DNA of 64,000 nucleotides from SMWC01 sp045561055 (GCA_045561055.1 JBJKYL010000010.1:186001-250000); one strand, 5' to 3'; positions 33,735 to 43,479 are shown, counted from the stretch's first letter. A program made the numbers and translations. The notes: a model not told the origin generated them from the sequence alone.

Positions 33735-35339
33735 TTACTGTCTCCTAAAGAGCAGGGGAGTACCGCTAATTGAAAGATCCGAGTTTATTAGGATCTGTGT
33801 TTTGGTGCCGACGATCCCATCAACTATCAGGCGGCGTTCGCGTTGATAATCACGTACGTGGTTGGCGAGTGCGTCGTCGTAGAATTCTGACTCCGAATCG
33901 ATCAATGGTATGTTGCCGATTAAGGCGAGACTCTCTCGCAGCCAGCGCACGCTATCGTCCTGCATTCCAGGTACTAAAGTTTGTTCCGCCCATGCGCCCG
34001 GCCGCCAGAGAAGGAGATGATCGCCGAACCAGAATTGGGAAAGATCTTTCAGGCTGACCGAAAACGTTCGCGTTCCGATCGTGAGTTGTCCAACATCATC
34101 ATCGAGTGCCGTCAGCACCACTTGGTGTTGACGGCCGTGTTCATCTATGAGGCCAAGAATCGCCGGTCGGTTTAGATGTCTTAGGTTATTAATAGAACCC
34201 TTCTGGAACCAGCAGCGCAACTGTTGTCGCTCCGCCTGCTGGCAAGCCGTTTCGGTTCCACGAAGATATTGTGCTCCCCAAAGAGAGAACAAAGTTTCGA
34301 AGGCAGCATCCGTTCCTCTAGGAAGAGATCGGTCCGCTAACGCAGTTGCGAGTATCCCGTTAGAACTCCCGTTCGGTGTTACGCGGTCGAGTATGAAATT
34401 TGGTACTTGACCAAGTTGCACGGATAGCCAGTTGCCATTAGGGTTCAAAGCGAGCCAAGTTCCGATGACTAGGAGAGTGAATCCTACGAGTGCGCTTGCT
34501 GCAGCGAGACGGCGCTCGACGCGAGGTACAAGACGCTTGCCATAAACTTCGGTTGCGGCCTTCTTTACGAGCGATTTATCGACGTCCCTCATATCTTTCG
34601 TATACGCCGCTAACAAAGCCCTATCAGCAATCACGTTAATAATTCTTGGCACACCGTCCGACCAACGGAAGACTTCTCTGATAGCTGATTTAGAGAAGGT
34701 TGCGCTGGCGGCGCCTGCTACCTTCATACGATGCTCGAGATATATTGCAGTTTCGCCCTGATTTAGCGGCTCGAGGTGATAGCGTCCAGTCACGCGTTGA
34801 GCGAGCTGTCGCATATCCTCGCGGCTGAGGATTTCGCGTAGCTCCGGTTGGCCGATTAGAATGATTTGTAGCAGTTTTTGCTTAGGCGTCTCAAGATTTG
34901 TAAGTAAACGTACTTGTTCAAGAACGTCGGTGGCGAGATTCTGGGCCTCGTCGACAATCAAGACCGTGCGCCTACCTCTAGCGTGCGCGTCAAGAAGGTG
35001 GGCACTCAAGTTATCGACGAGCGATTTAATTGAGTCGTCGTTAGGTAGCTCAACTCCGAGTTCCTCAGAGATTGCAGCTAGAAACTCGCGGGTTGTGAGT
35101 TCCGGATTAAGGATCAGTGCGACGTCAGCTTCGTCGGGGAGTTGCTCAAGCAGACTTCGAACTAGCGTCGTTTTACCAGTACCCACTTCGCCGGTTAATT
35201 GTATAAAACCGCCGCTTTGAGAGATACCGTAAAGAAGATGAGCTAGAGCATCCGCGTGACGCCGACTCAGATAGAGATAGCGTGGATCCGGAGTAATCGA
35301 AAAAGGTTTTTCTGTTAACCCGAAGAATTGGGCATACAC
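33735..35339 (-). CDS. gspA: General secretion pathway protein GspA (ExeA-like ATPase)
   Basis: 534 residues from GTG 35339 (MYAQFFGLTEKPFSITPDP). The AAA ATPase domain has Walker A GEVGTGKT (50-57) and Walker B VLIVDEAQNL (D130-E131). A membrane helix lies near 280-296. The periplasmic part contains a C39-like region (LWGAQYLRGTETACQQAERQQLRCW) and ends with a peptidoglycan-binding repeat (VRWLRESLAL, YQRERRLIVDGIVGTKTQ). In Aeromonas ExeA binds peptidoglycan and guides secretin assembly. It is coupled to gspB without a gap. Confidence 0.94.
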   Translation of the reverse strand: MYAQFFGLTEKPFSITPDPRYLYLSRRHADALAHLLYGISQSGGFIQLTGEVGTGKTTLVRSLLEQLPDEADVALILNPELTTREFLAAISEELGVELPNDDSIKSLVDNLSAHLLDAHARGRRTVLIVDEAQNLATDVLEQVRLLTNLETPKQKLLQIILIGQPELREILSREDMRQLAQRVTGRYHLEPLNQGETAIYLEHRMKVAGAASATFSKSAIREVFRWSDGVPRIINVIADRALLAAYTKDMRDVDKSLVKKAATEVYGKRLVPRVERRLAAASALVGFTLLVIGTWLALNPNGNWLSVQLGQVPNFILDRVTPNGSSNGILATALADRSLPRGTDAAFETLFSLWGAQYLRGTETACQQAERQQLRCWFQKGSINNLRHLNRPAILGLIDEHGRQHQVVLTALDDDVGQLTIGTRTFSVSLKDLSQFWFGDHLLLWRPGAWAEQTLVPGMQDDSVRWLRESLALIGNIPLIDSESEFYDDALANHVRDYQRERRLIVDGIVGTKTQILINSDLSISGTPLLFRRQ

Positions 35340-35409
35340 GCCTAACTCCTAGCAACCGCTACCCGATAACCTGTACTGCTACCACGCTATAACAGAACAC
35401 AAAGTTTTT

Positions 35410-35898
35410 TCATTCAATAACCTGGATTGTTACTGGCTCCGATACCAACGGTGGGTCGTGGGGGATATGCAGCATATCGCCTAATACAAGCCGCAAGACA
35501 TGCTCACCGGGTTCTAGTTCTATTGTCGCCTCGGTCTGCCCAAGCCCGAAGTGAATATTCTGAGCATCTGCCGGAATGGGGAATCCCATATTCGAGAGTT
35601 CGGTATCTACAAGCAGGTGATGGTGGCCGGTATCCGGAAAATCGATTAAGGCTGGCGCAACTCCAATACCTTTAAGGCCGAAAATTACGGTTACCGGACT
35701 TTGAACCTCATCGCCCTCGGTGGGCGAGATAATGTAGACCATAGCTCCGGGCGGAGAAGGGGTTCGAGCAATGCCTGGTGGTGCGGTAGTAGCCGGTGGC
35801 GCTGTCGCAGGTGTTTCCGAAGCGGGGTCACCGCCGTTTTGGCCACAGCCAAAAAGAGATAGACAAAAGGCTAAAATAATTAACACACGAGTAGGCAT
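35410..35898 (-). CDS. DUF4399 lipoprotein
   Basis: 162 residues with a lipobox leader (SLFGC, C18), a Pro/Ala-rich linker, and a DUF4399 domain: VYIISPTEGDEVQSPVTVIFGLKG, then TGHHHLLVDTE and HFGLGQTEATIELEPGEHVLRLVLGD. The HHHLL and HFGxGQTE patterns are the family signature; the histidines suggest metal binding, which has not been shown to my knowledge. It is predicted to be anchored in the envelope. It follows no clear operon; gspA starts 70 bases downstream on the same strand. Confidence 0.85.
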   Translation of the reverse strand: MPTRVLIILAFCLSLFGCGQNGGDPASETPATAPPATTAPPGIARTPSPPGAMVYIISPTEGDEVQSPVTVIFGLKGIGVAPALIDFPDTGHHHLLVDTELSNMGFPIPADAQNIHFGLGQTEATIELEPGEHVLRLVLGDMLHIPHDPPLVSEPVTIQVIE

Positions 35899-36037
35899 GG
35901 GTCCCTCCGCTACAGGTAAGGCTGATCTGAACTGTTAATGTAGCACAGCCATCGCCTCAGGGGCTGTAACGGGATAATATCTATTGAGTTAGCCAGGCGA
36001 TTAAGGGCTTTTCTTCATGTTGCGGTGGGGAGTTTGT

Positions 36038-38500
36038 TTAGTTTTTTGCGGGCCGTTTCGTAGAGGCTCTTTTATCTTCCGTTGCTGTATGCTGAAGCAG
36101 TTCTTCTGGAGTGAAGTCATCTACGGCGATTAGCGCCATGACTTGTTCGCTAAATACAGTTATCTGCTTTGCTTCGGTAGCGGTGATAATATTTTTCTTT
36201 TGCGCTTCTTCGGTCTGCCCGTGCGTATCGTCAGCAGTGATTTCACCTCGCCGTTTGGCGTCAAACACCTTACGCTCTAGCGGCTTCACCTCTTCGGCTA
36301 GTTCCAATGCTTCCTGCAGCCTGCCGAGCGCGTTACTTTTGTATATATCTGCGCAAAGTCGTTCGCGTGATGGCGTGGGATTAATAATGAGGTCAACGAC
36401 CTCTTGCCCGAGTTCATCGGACGGTGATGAAAAGGTCCTACCGCGCGGGAAAATGAGGAGTCTAAGGGTCGCCGCAATCCAGCGATTAGGAAAGTTTCTT
36501 AGAAAGCTATGGAATTGTTCCTGGGTCCTGTAGAGCAGCATACGACAGGACCACTCGACAAGCGGGCGGTCCGCTTCCGGTGCTCCCTGATCTTCATAAT
36601 GCTTCAAGATCATAGATACGAGATATAAATAGCTCAAAACGTCGCCTAACCGAGCGGAAAGTAATTCTTTGCGTTTGAGCTCTCCACCGAGGACTAGCAT
36701 CGCGATGTCGGTAGTGAGCGCGAATGACGCGCTGTATCGATTCACGCGCTGGTAGTAGCGAGCGATCCAGCCACGCGCCGACACCTTGGAAAATCGAGAC
36801 AATGTCAGGCCCATCACGAGTGAACGCACGGCGTTCGATATTGTGTAACCAATGTGTTTGAACAGCAGTTGGTCGAAGTCTATGAGGCCGCGTTCGGGAT
36901 CTACGTTGCGAGCAGCCTCTAGCTCGGCCAATACGAATGGGTGGCAGCGAATTGCGCCCTGACCGAAGATAATTAGGCTACGTGTCAGAATATTAGCGCC
37001 CTCGACGGTAATGCCAACCGGAAGTGATTCGTAGCGGCGAGCGAGATAGTTGCTCGGTCCTAGCATGATGCCTCTACCGCCGTGCACGTCCATGGCGTCG
37101 TTAGTGACGTGCCGCCCGAATTCCGTATTGTGATATTTGAGGATCGCGGTCGGCACTGCCGGCTTCTCGCCGACATTCAATGCGGAACAGGTTACGCGAG
37201 ACGCCGCTGCCATGGTGTATGTGTAGCCGGCCATTCTTGCTAGGGCTTCGCCGACACCCTCGAATTTGCCAATCGGATGATTGAATTGATGGCGAAGTTG
37301 CGCGTAAGCGCCAGTCGCGAAGACAGAGGCTTTCGCTCCGCCTAACGCGGTTGCCGGAAGCACAACACCGCGTCCAACCGACAGAAGCTCGACTAGCATG
37401 CGCCAGCCCTGGCCTGCCATTTTGGGTCCCCCGATGATTGAATCGAGCGGGACGAACACATCCTTACCCTGCGTTGGCCCGTTCTGGAACGGGTTACCTA
37501 TCGGCAGATGACGACGGCCGATCGTAATGCCCGGCAGATCGGTAGGGATCAATGCTGCCGTGATGCCGTACTTATCGCGATCTCCGAGCAGATGGTCAGG
37601 ATCATAGAGTTTGAACGCCAATCCCAGTACGGTTGCAATGGGCGCTAGCGTGATGTAGCGCTTGTCCCAGTTCAGGCGAACGCCTGTGATTTGCTTGCCG
37701 TTGTAGGTGCCCTTGCAAACAATTCCGGAGTCGACGATGGCTGTGGCATCCGAACCGGCGTGGGGTGAGGTTAAGGCAAAGCAGGGGATTTCCTCGGCTA
37801 GTGCCAACCTTGGGAGCCAGTGCTGCTTCTGTTCCTCGGTTCCGTAGTGGAGCAGAAGTTCGGCCGGACCCAAAGAATTTGGCACGGCGACGGTGGATGA
37901 TGCTTCGCCATCGTGAGACGAGATTTTCGCTATGACGACGGAGATGGCTAACGGCGAGAATCCCAGGCCGCCATATTTTTTCGGAATAATCATCGCGAAG
38001 AAGCGCTTTTTCTTTATAAACGCCCAGACTTCTTCCGATAGATCGAGTCGCCTATGGGGTATATCCCAGGTGTCAAGTAGCCGGCACAATTCCTCTGTCG
38101 GTCCGTCAAGAAACGCCTTTTCCTCGTCGGTAAGTTTCGGTGTCGGAAGGTCAGTTAACTTGCTCCAGTCGGGCATGCCAGAGAACAATTCGCCCTCCCA
38201 CCATACATTGCCGGCTTCGAGTGCATCGCGTTCCGTTTGCGACAACGACGGCGACATCGTACGGTAGATGTTAAGTAGCGGAAGTGTTAGATGTTTGCGG
38301 CGGAGCGTCTCAATATTGAGCGCCGCCATACCAGCGAATAGCAGCCACAAAATAATCATACAAAAGATGCTGCTACCGACTGTTGTATAAGCAATCGCTA
38401 GTATGCCGACGACGGCGGTAGAAATTTTTAGATCTATGCGACTATAAGCCAGTGCCAGGCAGGTGCCGAGTGAAACAATTAGCCCGAAAAGAGTCGCCAT
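36038..38500 (-). CDS. fadE: Acyl-CoA dehydrogenase FadE
   Basis: 820 residues, the size of E. coli FadE. Two N-terminal membrane helices (about 1-18 and 26-60) precede the FAD-dependent dehydrogenase: FFAMIIPKKYGGLGFSPLAIS, CFALTSPHAGSDATAI, VFVPLDSIIGGPKMAGQGW, and DVHGGRGIMLGPSNYLARRYESLPVGITVEGANILTRSLIIFGQGAIR. A C-terminal DUF1974-type helical region completes it. It catalyses the first step of fatty acid beta-oxidation at the inner membrane. A good AAGGAAG ribosome binding site precedes the ATG. The 32-base gap after mdh suggests possible co-transcription. Confidence 0.95.
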   Translation of the reverse strand: MATLFGLIVSLGTCLALAYSRIDLKISTAVVGILAIAYTTVGSSIFCMIILWLLFAGMAALNIETLRRKHLTLPLLNIYRTMSPSLSQTERDALEAGNVWWEGELFSGMPDWSKLTDLPTPKLTDEEKAFLDGPTEELCRLLDTWDIPHRRLDLSEEVWAFIKKKRFFAMIIPKKYGGLGFSPLAISVVIAKISSHDGEASSTVAVPNSLGPAELLLHYGTEEQKQHWLPRLALAEEIPCFALTSPHAGSDATAIVDSGIVCKGTYNGKQITGVRLNWDKRYITLAPIATVLGLAFKLYDPDHLLGDRDKYGITAALIPTDLPGITIGRRHLPIGNPFQNGPTQGKDVFVPLDSIIGGPKMAGQGWRMLVELLSVGRGVVLPATALGGAKASVFATGAYAQLRHQFNHPIGKFEGVGEALARMAGYTYTMAAASRVTCSALNVGEKPAVPTAILKYHNTEFGRHVTNDAMDVHGGRGIMLGPSNYLARRYESLPVGITVEGANILTRSLIIFGQGAIRCHPFVLAELEAARNVDPERGLIDFDQLLFKHIGYTISNAVRSLVMGLTLSRFSKVSARGWIARYYQRVNRYSASFALTTDIAMLVLGGELKRKELLSARLGDVLSYLYLVSMILKHYEDQGAPEADRPLVEWSCRMLLYRTQEQFHSFLRNFPNRWIAATLRLLIFPRGRTFSSPSDELGQEVVDLIINPTPSRERLCADIYKSNALGRLQEALELAEEVKPLERKVFDAKRRGEITADDTHGQTEEAQKKNIITATEAKQITVFSEQVMALIAVDDFTPEELLQHTATEDKRASTKRPAKN

Positions 38501-38531
38501 GTCTTCCTTTATTTAACTTTTATACAGGAAC

Positions 38532-39521
38532 CTAGAGTAACTCCGTTACGTTCGCTCGTTCCTCACGGAGCTCATGGTCCGTAACCTCTATTTTACTGCG
38601 GCTGAATTCATTAACGTCCAGGCCTTGAACGATTTCGTAATTTCCATTGCTACAGGTCACGGGGTAGGAATACACGACTCCTTCCTCAATGTCGTAGCTG
38701 CCGTCGGAAGCTACTCCCATACTGACCCAGTCATCCCCGGGCGTGCCGAGCGTCCAGTCCCGCACATGGTCGATTGCAGCGGATGCTGCTGATGCTGCAG
38801 ACGACGCTCCACGTGCCTTAATAATTGCCGTGCCACGGTTCTGGACGGTGGGAATAAAATCCTCGCGATACCAGTCGTCGGGGACTTGCATAGTCGCCGA
38901 TTCGCCGCGGACAGTAGCATGAGAAATATCCGGGTATTGCGTTGCCGAGTGATTTCCCCAAATGATCATGCGTTTAACCTCTGACACATGCGCGTGAGTC
39001 TTAGTGGCCAGCTGTGCCTTGGCGCGATTGTGGTCCAATCGCGTCATAGCCGTGAAGTTTCGCGGGTCAAGATCGGGGGCGTTTTCTCGTGCAATGAGAG
39101 CATTTGTGTTTGCCGGGTTACCAACCACGAGGATTTTGGCATCCCTCGCCGCAACTTTGTTAAGAGCCTTCCCCTGCGCCGAGAATATCCGCGCGTTGCC
39201 TAGCAGTAGATCTTTGCGCTCCATATCTGCTGTTCGGGGTTTCGCGCCGACTAGCAGAGCATACTGAATATCTCGAAAACCCACCTCTGCCTGATCGGTC
39301 ACGATTACGTCGTCGAGGGTATTAAATGCGCAGTCATCTAACTCCATCGCAACACCGTTCAAAGCATTCATTGCGGGTGTAATTTCCAGTAGTTGCAGAA
39401 TTACTTGCTGTTGTGGACCGAACAGCTGTCCGGAGGCAATTCTAAAAGCTAGTTGATAGCCGATTTGGCCAGCTGCACCGGTAATTGCAACACGGACTGG
39501 CACGGTTGTTTCTGTTGTCAT
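38532..39521 (-). CDS. mdh: Malate dehydrogenase
   Basis: 329 residues, the cytosolic-type malate dehydrogenase found in many Proteobacteria. VRVAITGAAGQIGYQLAFRIASG binds NAD; then LLVGAKPRTADMERKDLLLGNA, VVGNPANTNALIA, AMTRLDHNRAKAQLA (Asp of the catalytic pair and substrate Arg) and IIWGNHSATQYPD with the catalytic His. It interconverts malate and oxaloacetate in the citric acid cycle. The reading frame is intact and of normal length. fadE lies downstream on the same strand. Confidence 0.96.
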   Translation of the reverse strand: MTTETTVPVRVAITGAAGQIGYQLAFRIASGQLFGPQQQVILQLLEITPAMNALNGVAMELDDCAFNTLDDVIVTDQAEVGFRDIQYALLVGAKPRTADMERKDLLLGNARIFSAQGKALNKVAARDAKILVVGNPANTNALIARENAPDLDPRNFTAMTRLDHNRAKAQLATKTHAHVSEVKRMIIWGNHSATQYPDISHATVRGESATMQVPDDWYREDFIPTVQNRGTAIIKARGASSAASAASAAIDHVRDWTLGTPGDDWVSMGVASDGSYDIEEGVVYSYPVTCSNGNYEIVQGLDVNEFSRSKIEVTDHELREERANVTELL

Positions 39522-39782
39522 ATGAATCTAACACCCATGTATGAAGGATTATCTGTTGAGAGAGGGCGCAGATTCTAGCACGCTATCGAGTTGTCTCCAG
39601 GCTAGAGACTAAGCACTATCCGGAGGTCTGCAGGCAACTCGTAGACCGGCTAAATTTCTACGAAAGCATTCGTTCCTTCGCTCGCAGCGCCTTCGTTACC
39701 ATTTGCTAGGATCGTCGCGATGTACTCGAGCCAGGCTGCGGCCTCTTCCCAGTCTATTTGAGGACCTAAAAGACTAGCAGGA

Positions 39783-40151
39783 CTAGTTACCCGTATCCGT
39801 CGAAGTCGGCTCGGGGTCTGGGTTCGCTGCCCTATATGTTTGGACTTGCTCGTTAAACGATGCGGCAACCGCTTCCATTTCGGCGACCGCCGCATTGTGT
39901 CGAGAAAACAGGATCGCTTTGTATTCCGTGGGGGCGTCGTCACCAGCGGCATCTAGTTCTTCAGAAACGCACTCGAGATAAGACTCCATCCCGGCTATAT
40001 AGATTCTGACACCAGATTGCGCAGTAATTAATTCCGACATCGTTGAGGTTTGGCCATCTGGAATAGCAACTAACGGAGGATAGTCACATGCGAGGCTAGC
40101 CGCGGCCCCGCTGCCGGCTAACAATATAACCAATAACCTTATTGTAATCAT
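39783..40151 (-). CDS. Small exported protein of unknown function
   Basis: 122 residues with a signal peptide ending near SLAC (residues 1-22; the LAC could also be a lipobox). The mature part is mostly helical, with acidic and alanine-rich segments (ESYLECVSEELDAAGDDAP, AAVAEMEAVAASFNEQVQTYRAA), and has two further cysteines at most. It ends in a short Pro/Thr/Asp tail. I do not recognise a family. An overlapping frame on the same strand (39650-39952) lacks a leader and is probably not used. The 261 bases to mdh hold nothing else I can identify. Confidence 0.65.
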   Translation of the reverse strand: MITIRLLVILLAGSGAAASLACDYPPLVAIPDGQTSTMSELITAQSGVRIYIAGMESYLECVSEELDAAGDDAPTEYKAILFSRHNAAVAEMEAVAASFNEQVQTYRAANPDPEPTSTDTGN

Positions 40152-40349
40152 GATGTTATCCAGACTGCTGTTGGGTTGTTATGCGCGCAACTATACCCTA
40201 GCGGCTGTAGCGATTCCACGGTGAGACTCTGTCGAATGATATTTATCGGTCACAATGTTCAGCATATGCCTTCGGCTTATAATGGGCTCTCGCTTGGTGG
40301 CGGATTCTAGATAAACGACTATCCGCTGTCACCGCTTAATAGGACAAAT

Positions 40350-41918
40350 GTGAAGGAACATTCTTTGCTTGATTCGCTGTTAGATTGGTTACAAGAAGGG
40401 GAAAATACTGGTCTCATCCGGAGGGGGTTGCGCGGTATCGAAAAGGAATGCCTTCGCGTTGATAATGCCGGTTATCTTTCTCAAAAGACCCATCCAATTA
40501 AACTAGGATCGAAGCTCACTCATCCTTATCTGACGACCGACTACTCTGAGGCACAGCTCGAGTTCGTTACGCCACCCTATTCGTCCAACTGGGAGACGTT
40601 CCAATTTCTCTGTGATAGCCATGGCTTCGTAACACGAAGCCTCGATAATGAGTTGCTTTGGGCTCAAAGTATGCCCTGTATCGTTGCTGCAGATGGGGAG
40701 CTTCCGATTGCATTTTATGGATCGTCGAATCTAGGCCAGATGAAAACGATTTACCGCCGTGGTTTGGGTTATCGTTATGGGCAGGCAATGCAGGCTATCT
40801 CAGGCGTACACTACAATTATTCTCTACCTAGTGCCTTGTGGAAACCTCTCCGGGAACACCAGAAAAACTCCGAGACTCTCGCAAGCTTTGCTACTTCTCA
40901 ATACATGGGTATGGTCCGCAATTATCGACGTATCGCGTGGCTCTTTATCTATTTGTTCGGGGCCTCACCCGCGCTCTCTAAATCATTTCAAGCTTCTGGC
41001 CATGAACTTCTCGAGGAGCTAGATACCGCGACTTGGTATGGACCATACAGCACGTCACTGCGTATGAGCGACATCGGTTACCGCAACAAAACGCAGGCTG
41101 CTCTGCAGATGTCCGCTAATTCATTCGATGAGTATACGTCGGACCTCGGAGTGGCGGTCACCACGGCCAACCCTGCTTACGAAGAAGTCGGTATCCGAGC
41201 TCACGGTGAATACCAGCAGCTCAATACCAACATTCTGCAGATCGAGAACGAGTATTACAGTTCAATCCGCCCGAAGCCGGCTCCTGGGGTAGGTGGTTCG
41301 CCGATTGTTCGTCTACGTGAAACTGGTATCGAATATGTTGAAGTACGGACCCTTGACATAAATATGCTCGATCCTGTGGGGATTAATCAAACTCAGCTCC
41401 GCTTTGCTGAAGCTGCGATGATCTACTGTTTGTTATCCAGCAGTCCGCCTATCGATAGAGCTGAACAGGCTCGGATTGATGCTACTGAACTCATTGTTGC
41501 TCGAGAGGGTCGTAAGCCTAATCTGAAGCTTCCAGGTGCAGACGGCAATGTGTTGATGTCTAAGCGGGGTGTCGAAATCGTCGACGATATTGCGAAAGTT
41601 GCCGCGTTGCTTGATGTGAATGATGAGGGTTACATCGCCGCCGCCGATGCCCAACGCGATGCACTGACCGATCCGACTCTCACTCCATCAGCTCAGATAT
41701 TATTTGAGATGCGTGATAGGGGACAGAGCTTCTTAGAATTTACGCTAGATGTTTCCCGTGCGCATGCCGACTATTTCCGCGGAGTTGGTCTACCGGCGAA
41801 AAAAGAAGCGCTATTTGCGCGCGTGTCTGAGCGCTCTTTAAAGCAGGCGGAAGATTTAGAGAAGACGAAGGAACCGCCATTCGAGGATTATCTGGCCAGT
41901 TATTTTGAGAATATTTAA
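40350..41918 (+). CDS. gshA: Glutamate-cysteine ligase (E. coli type)
   Basis: 522 residues from GTG 40350, preceded by AGGAC. It follows gammaproteobacterial GshA: GLIRRGLRGIEKECLRV, THPYLTTDYSEAQLEFVTPP, LLWAQSMPC, AISGVHYNYSLP, LRMSDIGYRNKTQ, HGEYQQLNTNILQIENEYYSSIRPK and RGVEYVEVR-like IEYVEVRTLDINMLDPVGI. It ligates glutamate and cysteine in the first step of glutathione synthesis. An ATG two bases before the GTG is immediately followed by TGA (ATGTGA), so a start-stop element overlaps the initiation codon and could dampen translation. Confidence 0.96.
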   Translation: MKEHSLLDSLLDWLQEGENTGLIRRGLRGIEKECLRVDNAGYLSQKTHPIKLGSKLTHPYLTTDYSEAQLEFVTPPYSSNWETFQFLCDSHGFVTRSLDNELLWAQSMPCIVAADGELPIAFYGSSNLGQMKTIYRRGLGYRYGQAMQAISGVHYNYSLPSALWKPLREHQKNSETLASFATSQYMGMVRNYRRIAWLFIYLFGASPALSKSFQASGHELLEELDTATWYGPYSTSLRMSDIGYRNKTQAALQMSANSFDEYTSDLGVAVTTANPAYEEVGIRAHGEYQQLNTNILQIENEYYSSIRPKPAPGVGGSPIVRLRETGIEYVEVRTLDINMLDPVGINQTQLRFAEAAMIYCLLSSSPPIDRAEQARIDATELIVAREGRKPNLKLPGADGNVLMSKRGVEIVDDIAKVAALLDVNDEGYIAAADAQRDALTDPTLTPSAQILFEMRDRGQSFLEFTLDVSRAHADYFRGVGLPAKKEALFARVSERSLKQAEDLEKTKEPPFEDYLASYFENI

Positions 41919-42016
41919 AGAATTCGTGAGTATTTCTTGTGAATTGAGTTGCTGATTCCAACGATTAAAATAGAGACACTTTACCTCCGAGATGCGATCA
42001 GTAAGCTAGTAATTAG

Positions 42017-42802
42017 ATGAAACCATCTAGAGCAGCTGCGACAAAGAAAAAGACTAAGAAGAAAGTCTCTGCTAAGGCAACTGCGACAAAGAAAAAGACT
42101 AAGAAGAAAGTCTCTTCCAAAGCGACCACGACAAAAATAAAAACCAAGAAAAAAGTCAGCAGGTTTATAGTCGGAATGTTTGCAGGTTGCGCGGTGGCCG
42201 TTGGTGCTGCGCAATTTTACCCGTGGGTAGATAACCCTCGATCGGTACCCTTGACAGTCGTTTTGCACAATGGCGGCCGTGCTGAAGACTTCGTCATCTA
42301 TTTTCCTATAGATCGTATTGCTAGTCTCGGCGGTTCGGAAATGGGCCTCCGAGCCAAAGCCTACCCGGACGGCGTCGATGTGCCAGCGGAGATAGCCGCT
42401 CATCCAGTCCTCGTCGAACATTTCAAGCTTCGTGACCGTGAAGGCGAGGTCATCGGCGTAGCGGTGCGCCATGCTAGTGTTGTTGAAGACGACGCGGCCA
42501 GCGCTTGGGCGCTGACAATCCCGGGCCGCGGGACGATGCATCTGCTCGGTCACGCAGATCCAGGCGCGTTGGATCGTGCGTTGGCTTCTGAAGGTCAGAT
42601 AGAAGGTCGCCCATGGAGCGGCGATCTAGAGTGGTCTGCTGGGGGCGGGGGCGATGAGTCCGGCTTAGTTGCGGGAGGCAATGACGAGTTTGCGGGTCTG
42701 CTTGGAACGTATAAAGAGGACTGGCTGATCAGCGGTGTGACCCCGGCTGGCGAACTTCGCGGTACGATAATATTGCGGACGATATCGGAGGTCGTCGAAT
42801 GA
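42017..42802 (+). CDS. Membrane-anchored protein with lysine-rich repeat tail
   Basis: 261 residues. Residues 5-48 are three copies of a 15-residue unit rich in lysine (ATKKKTKKKVSAKAT), resembling histone H1-like or AlgP-like nucleic-acid-binding tails. One membrane helix follows (about 50-66), then a periplasmic domain of about 190 residues without a known signature, ending in a beta-rich segment (DEFAGLLGTYKEDWLISGVTPAGELRGTIILR). By the positive-inside rule the tail should be cytoplasmic. The last 4 bases overlap the next gene. Function unknown. Confidence 0.75.
   Translation: MKPSRAAATKKKTKKKVSAKATATKKKTKKKVSSKATTTKIKTKKKVSRFIVGMFAGCAVAVGAAQFYPWVDNPRSVPLTVVLHNGGRAEDFVIYFPIDRIASLGGSEMGLRAKAYPDGVDVPAEIAAHPVLVEHFKLRDREGEVIGVAVRHASVVEDDAASAWALTIPGRGTMHLLGHADPGALDRALASEGQIEGRPWSGDLEWSAGGGGDESGLVAGGNDEFAGLLGTYKEDWLISGVTPAGELRGTIILRTISEVVE
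42036..42160 (+). repeat. Three tandem 45-base repeats coding for a lysine-rich tail
   Basis: Units begin at 42036, 42081 and 42126. The first two are identical over their first 35 bases (CTGCGACAAAG...), the third is degenerate but in register. The period of 45 is a multiple of three, so unit gain or loss would change the length of the tail without shifting frame. Confidence 0.85.
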
Positions 42803-43479
42803 ATTCCGGCGCCATGACAATTTTCGGATTCGCAGTTGGTTTTGTTTTGGCGGTAATCGGAATGTACTGCAATCCATTCACCACTGATGCTGGAGAAGCT
42901 GACGATCTGAATGCCCGGGCCCTGCATTACAGTTCGCCTTTCACTGCCGGGCTTACGATGACGCACAACGGTCAGTCGCGGTTGCAGCTGAGGCCCACGA
43001 CGATTCCAGAGTTGTGGGAGAACGCGATTAAAAACGCTATGCTGAGTGTTGTTGTGTTACGCGATGATGGTAACCAGCCCGTTGGTATTGCAAGCCGGGT
43101 GAGCCAGCTCTCCGAGAGAACGGACATGCTCAGTCGGGGCGTCTTAGTTGATGACGACTGGCTAGTTACGATAATGGGCGAAGGGTCATTTTTTATCCGC
43201 GCAAACAATAATCTTTGGCCATTTCTGAAGGAAACTCTGATCCCTGTCTGGTATCTCGACTGGCCCTGGTATGGACCGAAAAACTATCGGCCTACGGTCG
43301 GACCTAGTGCGGAGGGTTTTGCGCTCGTAACCGGAGGAACGGGTGCGTTCGATGGTGTCAGGGGGACGGCTATTGAAGACTATAAAATTTATGATTTCGA
43401 CAAGGCCAAGGGTCCAGGTACCGTAGACGTGCGTCTGTTCCTACAGCTTCCTTCTGATACCCTCAACCCGGCCTTGTAA
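42799..43479 (+). CDS. Membrane-anchored partner protein, possible allene-oxide-cyclase-like barrel
   Basis: 226 residues, starting inside the stop of the preceding gene (ATGA), so the two are coupled. One N-terminal membrane helix (about 5-24), then a periplasmic domain. The C-terminal part has EGFALVTGGTGAFDGVRGTAIEDYKIYDF, which recalls the GTGxFxGxxG turn of dirigent and allene-oxide-cyclase barrels; the preceding gene shows a similar GGNDEFAGLLGTY ending, so the two may be distant paralogues. No enzymatic residues are recognisable. The likely topology is inner-membrane anchored and facing the periplasm. Confidence 0.7.
   Translation: MNSGAMTIFGFAVGFVLAVIGMYCNPFTTDAGEADDLNARALHYSSPFTAGLTMTHNGQSRLQLRPTTIPELWENAIKNAMLSVVVLRDDGNQPVGIASRVSQLSERTDMLSRGVLVDDDWLVTIMGEGSFFIRANNNLWPFLKETLIPVWYLDWPWYGPKNYRPTVGPSAEGFALVTGGTGAFDGVRGTAIEDYKIYDFDKAKGPGTVDVRLFLQLPSDTLNPAL

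Noticed and set aside
41981..42553. 190-codon frame on the minus strand over the lysine-rich gene
   Set aside because: It is the antisense of the repeat region, giving repeated Phe/Leu/Cys text; the plus frame has a start, a membrane helix and a coupled neighbour.
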